64,000 nucleotides of DNA from Merluccius polli (Eukaryota > Chordata > Actinopteri > Gadiformes > Merlucciidae), in NCBI GenBank assembly GCA_030340625.1, contig JAOPHQ010006603.1:17501-81500 (forward strand), in the 5' to 3' direction. The notes under the pieces are model-generated. The model was not told where the DNA came from. It did not search any database and was given only the letters and a program-made list of their open reading frames with translations. The translations under genes were made by a program, and so were the position numbers. This document shows positions 38,730 to 51,067 of the stretch, one piece after another (the first letter of the stretch is position 1; each line of letters opens with the position of its first letter).

Positions 38730-39435
38730 ATGTGTGGATCTGTGCGTGTGTGTGCGTGGATGTGTGGCACTCCGTCTGGCCAGCACGTCCGCCTCCGAGA
38801 GAGGGTTAAGCTACTCAGACACTTATATAGTATAACATCGCTCATTATAACGCTCATACACAACAGCTGTACTGGCCTATAAAAAAGTATCGCAAGGTTG
38901 CCGTGGGTCGTAACCATGGTGATAACACGTCTCCCTCCGTTCTCGAACCGTTAGCCCATAACCCATTTTTTAAACTCATAGTATTCGAGTTTGAGCTGAA
39001 ACAGGGGGTTCACTTCTCAACCACGTCTGACACTTTTCGTTCAATGAGGGCGCATCATTCATAGCTTGTGAATAATACAAACATATTTGCCGGAAATGGC
39101 CGACCCGGCCGCCACCCAATGTACAGTGTCATGTTTATATGGCAATTTATAGGGCAAAAAAAGGATATAAAAGGTGGATTGCATTGACTTGCCAATTGAA
39201 GTGAATGTACAATTTCATTTAATTTTGTTCACTTTAATCTACTCGCACTTCCCTCAGCCTGTTGGTAAAAATGAAACAATTTATTCAAAAACTGGAAGCA
39301 ATTTAATTAAAATGATAGACTGTGGATGTTGTAGTAATAGGATCGTAGTTCATTTCAACAGACATAACATAATACATCTAAATATTATCTTAACAATACT
39401 TAAAAATGCTTCTGAGAAAAACAAGCTAACAAGCT
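38729..39435. other. No gene seen
   Basis: Unique AT-rich sequence without recognisable elements. Confidence 0.5.
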
Positions 39436-39644
39436 GTGTGTGTGTGTGTGTGTGTGTGTGTTGTGTGTGTGTGTCAGAGGGAGCGAGGAGCTGTTTGATT
39501 ATATATTGGAGGAAGCCAGTGGGGTTGGAAAAATAAACAGTAATTTCAATCAAAGGCGAGGAGTGATTGCGACACATACTGCTGGGCAGACAACAACACA
39601 ACACAAACAAAGACAGAAGAGAGGGGGAGAGAGAGACAGAGAGG

Positions 39645-39705
<61 letters not shown>

Positions 39706-39739
39706 CAGAGACAGGGAGAGAGAGAGAGAGACACAGAGA

Positions 39740-39780
<41 letters not shown>

Positions 39781-40985
39781 ACAGAGAGACAGAGACAGGG
39801 AGAGAGAGAGAGAGATGGAGAGAGAGAGAGAGAATAATAGAGCGAAATAGAGTTGGTGGATGAAATAAAGTTTGCAAAACACTAATACACACACATGCCC
39901 ACACACACCCACAATCCCCGCCCCCCCCCACCGAGGCAAAATGCCAAAAGGCGTCCAATCTTAAGCGTTTGAACACAACCCACTTTGACATTGTCCGCCA
40001 TCGCCATCAACTGAAAAGTAGCAGCCGCTGGCGGTAATCACCCAGTGGGGGGAGGGGTGGTGGGGGGTCGGTGCGTCAACGGACTTCAAAATCACGACGC
40101 TATTGTTGCCCCCCCTAAGAAGCCACAATCAGGGCCCCATTGTGCAACAGTTTGGTTCGTGGGAAAAAATGGCTGGAAACCCGCTGGGAAATACAGTTGG
40201 AGCCGGACACAACACGGCAACAATACTCTCTTGAGACGGGTGTGCAGAGGTGTGTGTGTGTGTGTGTGTGTGAGTGTGTGTGTGTGCCTGCACAACCACC
40301 CATTGTTGTGGACTCCAGCCTATGAAAATAAAATGTGGGTGCATGAGCCATGCTTGACGATAAGGGAAGTTCAGCATACATACACTTTTTTGTGTCTGTG
40401 TTTATGCATGTGTTTATATATGTGTGTGTGTGTGTGTGTGGGTGTGTGTGTCGCTCTCTCTTTTTGTGCGTGTGTCTGTGTGTGTCTCATTATGTGTGTG
40501 TATGGTTACTCAAAACACCCCAAGGTGTGCAGTAGTGTGAGAAAACAAAAGGAAAATCAATATATAGTACAAATGAAATCTGTGCAAGAAGCAGCTGCAG
40601 TGGTGCTTAGAAACACGCTCAGCACACGGATCCCTTGAACATACATGCGCACACGTACACATGCACACACAAACTGCGTGGAGGAATTTCAGTAAGTATC
40701 AGTTATCCACTGTGTGTGTGTGTGTGTGGAGATGTGTACACACACACAAACACATCAAACCAAGCAGTCATCTTAAAAGAAAACGACTCGTATGAACTAA
40801 GAACATTTTGTCCCTCCCACACTGCGTCGCCAGCGATGACGTCACTGCTATTATTGAGGTTGTCATGCATCGACGGCTCCAAAACCAACCCCCAGATATC
40901 AGCAAATCACAAACAGCCAGCGGTTCTGCATGTCTGACAGAGGAGGGGGGGGTGGGGGGGGGGGGGGGGGGGGGGCTGGGGGGAT
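39436..40985. repeat. GT and GA tracts, unique sequence, long G-run
   Basis: GT 39436-39473; interrupted GA 39623-39832 (210 bp, with gacag and cacag breaks); GT 40250-40285 and 40421-40451; G-run with single T and C breaks 40932-40985. Between 40040 and 40230 lies unique sequence. Confidence 0.75.
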
Positions 40986-41611
40986 GGAGACGTATTGCTG
41001 ACAGCCGGGTTGTCAACGCTTTAATTATCGCGACACGAGAAGCAGATGTATCTCGTCGCGCTGGCTGCACCGCCACTGCACTTACACTTGGCTTTGTTGT
41101 GTTGTTGTTCTGCGTCATGCGTCTTCATCTCTGTGTCTGCATGTCAGTCCCACCCACCAGGGAAACATTGAATCTATATCGCAAGCACACACACACACAC
41201 ACACACACGCTCTCTCTTCTTGGGCCTTCGAGATGAATCGACCTGAAATGGCGGATCTCTCCCCCTCTCTCTCTCTCTTCATTTATATTCTAATCTTCTA
41301 CACCTCCATCTTCTGACCCCACCCTCCACTCTACACTCAAAACCCTTGCACAGCCTCCTGTCTCTCCCATCCCCGGTTCTCCCCCACTTCCCTCCTACTC
41401 CTCTTCCTCCCCCTCTGTCCCTGGGCTTGCTGCAGCCGCACCGGGGTCCTGTCTGTCCTAAGTCTCCTCTAATCAGTACAACATCATCGCTGTAATGCCT
41501 CTCATTACCTGCCGTCGCCGTGGCAATCAGCCCCTTATAAAGCCCTCCAGTTCCCTTCCTCCCAGGGCCTCACCTCTCTTAAATCCACCTCTAATTCAAA
41601 CTACTCGTGTG

Positions 41612-41645
<34 letters not shown>

Positions 41646-42631
41646 TGTGTGTGACATGGAAGACAAGGGAGAATCAGAGTCAAGAGACAGACAGACACAC
41701 ACACACAAAAACGCACGCACACACACACGGTGCCGGAGAGGGAGGAAGAAAAAAAAGAAATAGGAAAAAGAAAGAAAGAAAGAAAGGATAGTTTGTTGTT
41801 GACATTGTCTCAGCACAGTACACCATACTATGTCTCACTTTGATGGCAGGAGCCGTGTGTGTGTGTGTAGGAGTGTGTGTGAATGTGTGAGTGTGTGTGT
41901 CAACAGGGGGCCTGTGGTTGTCAGGTTGATGCGCTTTTATAATGTCACCCGCACCTCTGAAACAGACTGGATTTAATTGGTTCATTGTCTCACAGCCCCA
42001 TGGTCTCCCTCGCAACTATAAAGTGCACTGACACACACGCACACACACACCCACACACACACCACTTCCCCTGCCCATGCAAATTAATGTGGCGATGGTT
42101 TTTGTGCTGGAGGGATGCGGCTGGAAGGAACGTGTTCCACTCAGAACAGAGTGTGTGTTATGATGCTATCAAAGGGCCACTGTATACATTGTGGACTTGG
42201 CCTCGGTTGTAAAGTTTAAAGCGGAAATATTGTTGTTTTGGCCGCTTCATCCTCCACCACCATGTGTTGAATTTCCGGAGGGAAAATTATTTTAGAACAA
42301 TGTAACGACAAACGGTATGATGGCCCAAAACTGATTTTTTTTTTTTCCGTCTCGCGTTGTCTGTCAAATAAATGCGTTAAAGTTGGCCAACCAAAATGAA
42401 TATATAAAAAGCAAATATTTCGTGATTTGACTCAAAAGCGAGTGTACCCAAGCTTGCATACAAACACAGGGACGATGTATTGCAGTCTAAACTGTGTGCG
42501 CGCTTACTTTGCAAAAAAGGCTGAATACCATAGAGCCTCACACCCTTGTGCGTCTGCCTATGAATGATTTAAATACAGCTTATTGGACTTGCTAAAAGCC
42601 TCGTTTAACATAATTTTGTTGGAGTTTGTTT
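40986..42631. other. No gene seen; CA/GT/CT/GA low-complexity tracts
   Basis: AC 41187-41208; CT-rich 41259-41420; GT 41607-41652; AC 41695-41728; GAAA-type 41745-41787; GT-type 41855-41900; AC 42033-42062. The segment 42200-42630 is unique. No coding sequence recognised. Confidence 0.6.
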
Positions 42632-42640
42632 GTGTTTGGC

Positions 42641-43227
42641 TAGCCTAGTCCTAACTAGACCTTCGTACTCATTTCATTCATACTCATGGTCTAGAACTGC
42701 TATAGAGACAAACGATTTCTCACTTGAAGGCAGGTGCTGTTGAAGTTTAAAACCTATTGGCTCTGCCCAGTGCCACTCTGGATCTGCCTTAACCAATCGC
42801 TAACGTTTGGTCGTGACGTATTTCATGCGCCGGAAACCACGTTGCGCGCAGTACACTGTATACAAACGGCAGATGCAGTGAGCATAGGGTTGTGTGGAGA
42901 TGTCTGTTAGCGATTGCTGCAGGCGTTGTTCATCCAATCTAAGAGTTCTAGGAACATATGGTCATTCTAAATTAATCTTTGATAGTAAAGACCAAGATAA
43001 TGCTTGCAGTCAACTGTCGAAGCTTGTCATTGCTAATACGCCGCTTCGATCGTGTCGGGTTTGGGCACGACCTATACGTCACTGTTCTCAGGCCGCGCCT
43101 CCTGTTCGCTGATTGGAAGGACAAACTTGAGGGAAAAGAAATCGTTCTAACATACAGCACTCCCAGACCTAGTACTGAAGTGAAATGAAAATTGAGCGGG
43201 AGTACGGAGGCGGGCGGAACCAGGCTA
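42641..43227. mobile_element. hAT-like non-autonomous DNA element (587 bp)
   Basis: GTGTTTGGC occurs exactly at 42632-42640 and 43228-43236, consistent with an 8-bp target duplication. The left end TAGCCTAGTCC and the reverse complement of the right end (TAGCCTGGTTCC) match at most positions. Subterminal inverted similarity continues inward: ttcgtactc against ccgtactc, and CCAAT/attgg pairs near 42793 and 43112. No transposase frame is seen. Confidence 0.75.
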
Positions 43228-43236
43228 GTGTTTGGC

Positions 43237-44552
43237 TGCAGTTTGAACGGTTTGTTTTTCCCGTGTCAATCGCTATGGCTGCTGACTATCACCGTGCTCA
43301 TCTCCTCTGCACCGTGTGTCCCACAGACTTCATCGTTTTCCTCCTTCCGTCATACGGTCCATAACAGTACACAGACATAGTACCGACCTATTCGGGGCAT
43401 TTACTGAACGCAAATACAAACTTGACACCGCTATCTCTTTCTCCCTCCCCGACTAACTTATTCTGCGAGTCCGTCTTCGACACTGTCTTCGTCCTCCCTG
43501 CGTACCTCCGTACAGTACATAGAACTAGTAGGATCTAACCGGGGGCATTTTCCATAAAAAGCTAAGCCCAAAAACCTCTCTCTCTGTCTCCTTCACCCCC
43601 TCCTTCACTCTCCCCCTCCCTCCCAACTCTCACTGTGCCATCTTTGCATCTCTGGGACCTAGACGGTATCTTTTCGTCCTTGGACCATACCTCAGAGTAC
43701 ACAATGCTGACCATCCCGGGGCATTTACTGAGCACAAAACATCCCTCCTCTTCCTCCTCCACCCCCCCCCCCCCCCCATCCCTCCTTCAAACCATCCCTC
43801 TAGCAGTTCACCATGCAGGGACGATCGATCACGGTTGCGGGCTCTTGAAAATATCAAGAGCCCGAACAAAGCGAAAAAAGGTTGCAGTGACACGGGGAGA
43901 AAATGAGTTGAGTCATTTGAGCAGCGGCCCATTTGCGATAGAACGCGCGGATTCTTATTTTTTCCCGTTCTCTGAGTGTTTTGGCTGATTGGGTTAACAG
44001 CGGTGGACTGACCACCTGTGAGTTCTGCCCCACAGGGCCGTCCTTTGGTGGCAGAATTGCATCATTTTGTGAGTGAGTGAGTAATTGAGTGTGCTTACTC
44101 TACCCAAAATCATGTTCAACATTGCATCTGTGAGTGTGTTTACATGCTGGAAGATGAGGAGAAGTTGGGAGCGGGGGTGAAATTTTGTATCCCTTACACG
44201 TGCTGATTAAACACACTAATTAAATACATACTCAAATACAGTATTACGCAATGAACCCCATGTCTGCACAGCGCCCAGACCCCCCCCCCATCCCATCTGA
44301 TCCTTTTATCCATCTTCAGTGGATGAGGAAGACCCTTTAACCCCTTCGTCACGGTCGTTTCACGGATTCCCAACCTTTTTGGTGTTGAAAGTCTCGTCTC
44401 CCCTTCCACTAACTTCTGAGCTTGTAATTACAACGTGCTCAGCACCTCTTGCAGGGTGTCAAGATACCGTGTCGCTGCTAAGCTAGCGTGTCGGGGAATT
44501 ATAACACACACACACACCCACAAACATTACCCCCTTAAATTAAACTACAACA
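43237..44552. other. No gene seen; contains a perfect 11-bp hairpin at 43838-43864
   Basis: Unique sequence with CT/C-rich patches (43575-43625; C-run 43763-43779). CGGGCTCTTGA at 43838-43848 pairs exactly with 43854-43864 around a 5-base loop. This resembles an intrinsic-terminator stem but has no T-run and sits in eukaryotic DNA, so the function is unknown. Confidence 0.5.
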
Positions 44553-44883
44553 GAGAGAGTTCTCTGTAAGAGAATGGAGAGAAGAAAAAGAAAGGTGGCG
44601 AGAGGAGGAGAGCAGAAAGGAGAAGAAAGAGGGGAAGAGAGACGCAGAGAGGAGGAGAAAGGAGAAGAAAGACGAGAACAAGGAGAAGTGTGGAGGATAG
44701 AGGGAAGGAGAAGAGAAGAAATAATAAGAGAAGGTAGGACAAGAGAGCAAGGCAGACAATACGAGAAGAACAAAGATGCAAAGAGGAGAAGTAGAGTAAA
44801 AAGGAGAGAATAGGGAAGAGGAGGAAAGACAAAGGAAGAGAGAAAAGACGAAAGGAGAAGAGAATAGAGGAGGAAGAAGAATA
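44553..44883. repeat. 330-bp polypurine tract
   Basis: Almost all A and G on the plus strand, with few pyrimidines, and no strict repeat unit (agaagaaa, gaggagga, ggagaaga words). Such tracts can adopt triplex (H-DNA) structure. Frames across it encode Arg/Glu/Lys or Ser/Phe/Leu repeats and are not considered genes. Confidence 0.85.
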
Positions 44884-46187
44884 AGACATGTAGTGCGTCA
44901 TAATACCGTACCGTACACCAACTGACATAACATTCAATGATATGAATAATATATAGATATTCACAGAAAACGATGGAGCTAACAAATGTCCAGTTGGCGA
45001 GCCCTCACCGCTGCCTCAGCCACGCTATCAGCTAGCTTCATAGCTCCTCAAGGCATGCGCTGGCGGTTGTGCTCCTACTGCACTTTATAGCTTGCAACAT
45101 CCCCGCCAAGATGGTGTAGCCAACTGCTTTTAACGACGTTGACAAGCTCCACAATGTCCTATCATACGTAACAAGGAAAGAAAAGTGTGTCGATATAAAG
45201 TTGTGTACTTGTTTGTTTTTTAAGTGTAGCTTCAAGGACTGTATAGGGTATTGGTTTCCGGCCCTCAGGATACAACAAACTAAAGTCGTTTCAATTAAGT
45301 GTGACTCCAAACATGAGGCTTCAGCTCTGCCCCCTGGAGATTGGTCGACATTGGCGAGAATTGCATTATGACCACGGGCGCAAATACAGTGATCACGCAA
45401 GGGCAATGATGAGCCATGAGATCGCAGTCCCAAGTGACGTCTGCGACGACGGTGGAAAACACACTCCCCTGAGAATATGCACTTATTCTCCATGCAAACA
45501 AAATATAATACAAACCAGATATGCAATTATTATTATATACATTGTAAACTATATACTATGAAACCAAAACAAGTTCCCCCTATTAAACATTGTCTGTTTC
45601 CAATCTTTAGTTCAAGCGAGTTAGCACTAACCGAAGCAATTAAAATGCCAAACATAATGAAACCGCCGACTGTGTTGATCCTCAATGAAAAGATGAAGTC
45701 AATAAATAAAGAGAGGTGGCTGTAATTGAATTAGGATCTGTAAGAAGCAGTAGTGATTACAAAGGGGTAATAGCACTGTGATGGAACCTGTAGCGCTATA
45801 TATTAAATAACATATCTGTTTATTTATATTGGCATATCTGGGCCGGTGCAGTACTTTTAATTAAAATATGGCCTATGTCAGGCCTTGTACAGTAATGGAG
45901 GGAAATGTGCTGTTTTGATGGATTTGTTTCCCCCCCCTCTATCGATTTCACAGGAAGGAGAAAGAAGAAAAATAATTATACAAAAATACAAACAGAAATG
46001 GAGGACGACCAACATATAGGCTTTGACTGAATGTGTGAAATACTCAAATAGAAAATGCTAATAATGTGTGTACATTGTTGTCTTAGTAATCATACTAAAG
46101 TTTGAAGTGGAAAATTGTTTTCTGCTACTACTACTACTATCACTAAACATAATTATTAGAATAGTATTGGCAATAGTAAGAAGAGTA

Positions 46188-46195
<8 letters not shown>
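44884..46195. other. No recognised gene
   Basis: A 162-codon minus-strand frame at 45038-45526 has mixed composition but no domain I recognise and no coding context. The block 45600-45930 is AT-rich, unique and repeat-free, and might be conserved non-coding sequence. A trace of TAC repeat lies at 46126-46139. Confidence 0.4.
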
Positions 46196-46234
<39 letters not shown>

Positions 46235-46255
46235 TATATATATATATATATATAT
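46196..46255. repeat. (TA)n microsatellite left of hAT MITE
   Basis: TA repeat with one CAG interruption, probably continuous with 46798-46853 before the MITE inserted. Confidence 0.85.
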
Positions 46256-46797
46256 TAGTGGTGGGCCGTTATCGGCGTTAACGCGCTGCGATAACGCAAG
46301 ACTCTTATCGCGCGATAAAAAAATTATCGCCGTTAATCTATTCTCAAAGTTGGGTTGGGAGCTGAGTCTATACCGGATTTCCACCAAGGAAGGTAAGCGC
46401 CGCGGAACGGCTGCGCTGCGGAACGGCTGCGTCCTCTGCCCGGCGACCCCCCCCCCCCCGTCGGTCGTAGGTCTGGGCAGTGGCGCCTTAATGCACGGGC
46501 TTACCTGGGCTTCAGCCCGGGGCCTCGGCCAATCAGGGGCCTCTTAAAAAATATATATTTAAAAAAAAGATGATAAACGTCCTGTATTCGCGGTGTCATT
46601 ACTGCCCCCCCCCCCCCCCCCCCCCCTTCCCGTCAACAATCGCGCACCTCTCCCCCTCCGGTCAACAATCGCGCCGCCCCGCGCCCCCATCGCGACAGAA
46701 TTCAAATGAGCCATTTTAATCTAGATTAATCTAGATTAATTCCAAGATTACAGTTAGATTAATCTAGATTAAACAAATTAATCTATGCCCACCACTA
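46256..46797. mobile_element. hAT-like MITE (542 bp) inserted in a TA repeat
   Basis: Terminal repeats TAGTGGTGGGC (46256-46266) and its exact complement (46787-46797). The adjacent 8 bp on both sides read atatatat, compatible with a hAT target duplication but uninformative because the target is a TA repeat. The right subterminal part has repeated aatctagattaatctagatt words. The middle carries C-runs and a tcaacaatcgcgc VNTR like that at 12674-12815, so a second element may be nested. No transposase. Confidence 0.8.
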
Positions 46798-46809
46798 ATA
46801 TATATATAC

Positions 46810-46853
<44 letters not shown>
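46798..46853. repeat. (TA)n microsatellite right of hAT MITE
   Basis: TA repeat with one CG interruption near 46808. Confidence 0.85.
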
Positions 46854-46855
<2 letters not shown>

Positions 46856-47373
46856 CATATAATAATACTACTAATGCATTTTCTTTATTACATTTTGCCA
46901 ATAAAAGGATCCCGTGAGCGCTGGAGGCCAGGGGAACACTGATGGTGTGACACCTGATGGACGACATCAGGAGAAAAGACGCACAGGAAATTACCTCCTC
47001 CCATGCAACAGAAGCACAGGAAACAGGAAATCAAGTTCCCGGACGAATGCAGCAAACATTGTTCCTGACCTGCATAGAGTATGACTTGGCTTGTTTAGCT
47101 GTTGTTGTTCTTGTTGTTGTTTTTAGCAACGCAGGGACAAATCTTTCGGTGACTTTGCTTATTAAAGTTACATCGTTAACCTTCGACCCCAGAGTCGTAG
47201 CCTCTGGGAAAGATGATGATTTATTAGGGAACAAGGTTTCCCTGACAGAGCTGTTTAGTGCATCTCTGCGTCATAAGCACGTGCACGACACATGCTGGTG
47301 TGTTAATGACATTGCTGTGATGTTGTGTTTTGTTTGTGGATGTTTGTCCCCCATTGTGCTTTCGAATCTATGT

Positions 47374-47412
<39 letters not shown>

Positions 47413-47722
47413 AACGTCTGCATCTGTGTGTGTATTCGGATGTGCTTGCATATGTACATGTTGTAACTGTGAGGGTGTGTGTGGATGCGTGTGAGCTTCC
47501 AAACAGGTATGTTTGCAAAATATCTGTGTGTGCGTGCATGTGTGTGTGTGTGTGTGCCTCCTGGCGATAGCCAGTGCCAGCTGTCGGTCAGCAGCTGAAG
47601 CAACCATTAAAGACCCCTCTTAGCGGGGAGGTCTGGGGACCTCCAGGGGTAAGCTAGGGTAAAACCTCCGCCTCCATCCCATAATCACCACATCACTTCC
47701 TCCTCATTCCATCTCTCTCTCC

Positions 47723-47807
<85 letters not shown>

Positions 47808-48850
47808 ACTCACTGTCTCTCCTCAGGCTAATTAGACTAGATTGTGAACACACACACACACACACACACAGTGTATTGCTGTGCATTGGTAATACAAGTA
47901 GGGGGAGGGATTTAGATGCTAAACAAAATCAACAAGAGGTTTATGTATAGGGGGACATTATTGTAGCACAACTATTTACAAATGTGAGTGGAGAGTTATG
48001 TGACTGTATCTCAATCCGTGTGTGCGTAATCACATTCGTAAATGTGTCAAATAATCTCTAAATGCGTACCGAGATTTGCACATGCGTACCTGAATTCAAT
48101 CAATTGAGAGTTGTAACTGACGACTTGTCTGTATTTCCTTTACAGCCTCACCTGGCTGAGTCAGACTTATTGGAGTCTGGACTGGGTGAGGCTGCACACC
48201 TGCAGTGCATGAGGAGTCATGGCACCCAGGATAAACCAGCTATCAACACACACACACACACACACTCAAGGAGAGAGAGAGATCCTCCGTCTTGGCAGCA
48301 TATACCATCTGCTCGGCCTATACCACCATGCCATCTCCAACGCACACACGCGGATTCTTGATTAGCACACACACATTTGCAGATTCATGCACGCATGCAC
48401 AAATCTTGTTGGTACGCATTTAAGATTTTTTTTGCAAATTTACAAATCTGATTACTCACACACCGATTGAGATACAGATACAGATACACAGCTCCCCACT
48501 CACGTTTGTAAATAGTTTTGCTACACTAATGCCGCCGTAGTTATGATTGGATGATGTCTGGAGTCCCACTGCATGCACGTGTGGTGGTACACCATCTGTA
48601 GCAAGGCCTATGTGCTGGGATGCATTACCAGCGGATCAGAAGAGAAGGAAATCAGGAGCCCAGAGTGGTGCGCTGCGTCTCACGTTCGCTTTGATTCTGC
48701 GGATTACAGTTTGAACTCTTCGCCGGCGCTCTGTCACGATTACGCGGAGGCTAATGGCAGTCGACGCTGTTAATCTTTGAATGCTGCCGCTAACATAGCT
48801 ATGTGCTAAGAAGTTGGAGTTGAAATGGCGGGAAATCATTCCAATGAATC
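46854..48850. other. No gene seen; GT and CT repeats
   Basis: Unique 46870-47370, then GT 47378-47407 and 47523-47558, CT 47727-47803 and CA 47848-47870. Short words of the form acgcattt/gtaaat occur in inverted pairs around 48005-48520, giving weak palindromic symmetry. No coding sequence recognised. Confidence 0.5.
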
Positions 48851-49073
48851 CATTTTACCAACTTGTTATCATGTTGCTTAGTCATGTTGCTGAGTCATTG
48901 CAAGCCATTTCAACATCAATCTACTTGTGACATCACAAATGGGAGTGTCCGCCCCCAAATTTAGGATGGATAAATGGACACTACAGCTTGTGATGTCACA
49001 AATGGATAGCAGTTGAAACGGCTTGTAATGGCTAATTAGCATCACACCAGGTGGTAAAATAGGGGCCCTTTAA
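48851..49073. mobile_element. Hairpin MITE, copy 1
   Basis: The two halves are near-complementary: attgcaagccatttcaac (48898-48915) pairs with gttgaaacggcttgtaat (49012-49029) with two mismatches. cttgtgacatcacaaatg pairs with the element's own inverted copy cttgtgatgtcacaaatg, and gtgtcc with ggacac. Outer arms attttacca and tggtaaaat also pair. The right end is ccctttaa. A diverged second copy is at 49977-50186. No coding capacity. Confidence 0.8.
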
Positions 49074-49086
49074 GACGGCCAAGCAA

Positions 49087-49124
<38 letters not shown>

Positions 49125-49976
49125 ATATATAATATATATATTTATATAATATAGATATATGACTTCTAATGTGGGTTCTAATTAAGGAAAGTGGGTTTCA
49201 GCTGTCACTTTTCAGTGCTCGTTAGTTACAATGAGCAAGTGCTGAATAAACGGAAAATAAAATGAGCTGGCAGAAATTTTTTGCACAGTCCAGGCCTTTA
49301 TAATTTTACAGAGACGTGAGGGGAGGGAAACAATGGCTTTGCAGTGGAGTGATCGTTGCATTGTCAATTCGGCCAACAGCTAATAAATATCTACAACACA
49401 TACAAACACAGAGCTAGCATTTGCCGACGTCGAGAGAGAAAATAGTGTCATCATTGAGCGATAATAAGAGTTATGGCTAAAGCATCTTTGTTTGCAACTG
49501 TACCCCATCACAGATAGCGGACCACATTTATTTTCTCGTTGCCATCCGTGAAGGTGCACTAATTGCTGCTATTCCTGTCTGTCTGGCTGAATCTATGTTT
49601 TTTTTTCTCGAGACGCTTCAGTTAAAAGGTCTCAAAACAAAAACAGAACAACAACACACCCAACAGATTTCCGCTGGTCTCAAATGTCGGAGAAATTAAA
49701 ACGAGTGGCTATTTAATTGCTTTCGGGGCTAACCGCTCTCCCCGCGGTGCGTTGCCAGGAACATTCCCGAAGCTTTGAACGCTAATTATCTCAGGTGGCT
49801 ATCTCATTATCTCCGTCCACTTTACATGCAGAGGTGGCCACCGCCGCGCTCTTTGCGCTTGATGACATTGGGTGTTGTAACAACACAACCAGCGAGACTC
49901 AGTCAAACTACATTCAAACACAGCTTGTCCTTCCGATGGCGATGGCATCATGTTGTTCTGTTCCATTCATCTGTAT
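49074..49976. other. No gene seen; CT/TA repeat at left
   Basis: CT then TA repeats at 49087-49165, followed by unique sequence. The block 49680-49960 has several TAAT words and balanced composition but no recognised coding sequence. Confidence 0.5.
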
Positions 49977-50186
49977 TTAAAGTGTGCCCCCTATCTTACC
50001 CCCCACGTGTTGAAGAGACATTGCAAGCCATGTCGAAATATATCCGTTTGTGACATCACAAAGTGTGGGAGCTGATTGGTGGACTGTATCAACTGGTAGA
50101 CTGGAGTTGCAGTGGGAGGACACCTCCACTTGTGAGGTCACAAAGGAATGTCTTTTTAAATGACTTGTGATACAGGAACCCTTTAA
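49977..50186. mobile_element. Hairpin MITE, copy 2, TTAA-flanked
   Basis: It shares cattgcaagcc, ttgtgacatcacaaa, cttgtgaggtcacaaa and the ends (gtgccccctatcttacc on the left, gaaccctttaa on the right) with copy 1. TTAA stands at both ends (49977-49980 and 50183-50186), the target duplication expected of piggyBac-type elements. It is more diverged and its hairpin less complete than copy 1. Confidence 0.7.
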
Positions 50187-50450
50187 ATTCTGATTATTGT
50201 TACTAGTGGTATTATTTAATACAGAGTTGAAATACAGGACTTGTATATATTTATTAGCCAGGGTTATGACTGTTAAAACTGTAAACCGGTTTGATAATGA
50301 GCACCTTATTAAACGAGGTGATGAACATCACTCATGAATTAGCGAAGCTATAATCTGTCTCTAAGTCACCAAAGGGCTGATTATTCACCAGTATTTCCAC
50401 ATTAAAAAAGTTAATTACATAGGACATTCCCACTACAGTGATAAAAAACC
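50187..50450. other. No gene seen
   Basis: AT-rich unique sequence. Confidence 0.5.
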
Positions 50451-50570
50451 AAGAGAGAGACATGGGCTGAGATATAAAGATAGAGAGTGAGGTCAAGACA
50501 TGAAAGGTAGAGAAAGCAAAGGAAAGGTAAAGAGACAAGATAGATAAAGATGGAAAGATAGAGAGAGGCA
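50451..50570 (+). repeat. Purine-rich dispersed repeat, copy 1
   Basis: It shares long stretches with 53103-53225 in the same orientation: tagagagtgaggtcaag, ggtaaagagacaagatagat and aaagatngaaag. Degenerate GA/GATA-rich sequence continues to 50690. Confidence 0.75.
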
Positions 50571-50936
50571 GTGATAGATAAAGAGGTAGACAAGAGAGAG
50601 CAAGAGTACCGAAAGGTAGACAGAGAGCGAGAGAGATAAAGAGACGAGAGAGAGAGCAAGGTTACATGCGAGAGAGAGCATGCAAGAAAGGGAGGCAACT
50701 ATGGAGATAGACAGAAGAGGAGGAAAGGGCAAAGCATCTATATAGGTGTTTTTAGGTGTCATGTCAACTGTTCAATGAGTAAGTGGAAACGTTTTCTCCT
50801 GGTAGCATCTCTGCATGTCTGCCTGCAGGTCTGTCTGTATGCCTGCCTGCATGGTCTCCTTAAGAGGAAACTGTATTTCATGCCAATACTAGTCTGAAGC
50901 CACTGAGAAACTAAATAAAAACCATGTCATGTTTGT
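50571..50936. other. GA-rich degenerate tract, then unique sequence
   Basis: GA/GAGA-rich to about 50720, then tgcctgc/ctgtctg words at 50815-50852. Nothing gene-like. Confidence 0.55.
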
Positions 50937-51024
50937 TGGTCATGGATTTTATAACCAGGTCTGTTTTGAGAATGAGACCTGTGTCTCAATGAGATCACCT
51001 GTTTAAATAAAGGTTAAAACATAA

Positions 51025-51064
<40 letters not shown>
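50937..51064 (+). mobile_element. Non-LTR retroelement 3' end with (AAT)n
   Basis: The stretch gagacctgtgtctcaatgag atcacctgtttaaataaagg resembles a 3' terminus frequent among fish non-LTR elements. It is followed by an A-rich AATAAT repeat (about 51027-51064) as the tail. The family is not assigned. Confidence 0.5.

Positions 51065-51067
<3 letters not shown>

Noticed and set aside
43838..43864. Rho-independent terminator
   Set aside because: It has a good stem but no T-run, and the sequence is eukaryotic.
44545..44985. 146-codon Ser/Phe/Leu-rich minus-strand frame resembling membrane segments
   Set aside because: It is complement of a polypurine tract; hydrophobicity follows from composition alone.
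45038..45526. 162-codon minus-strand frame
   Set aside because: No recognisable domain and no partner exons; one such frame is expected by chance in 64 kb of six-frame sequence.
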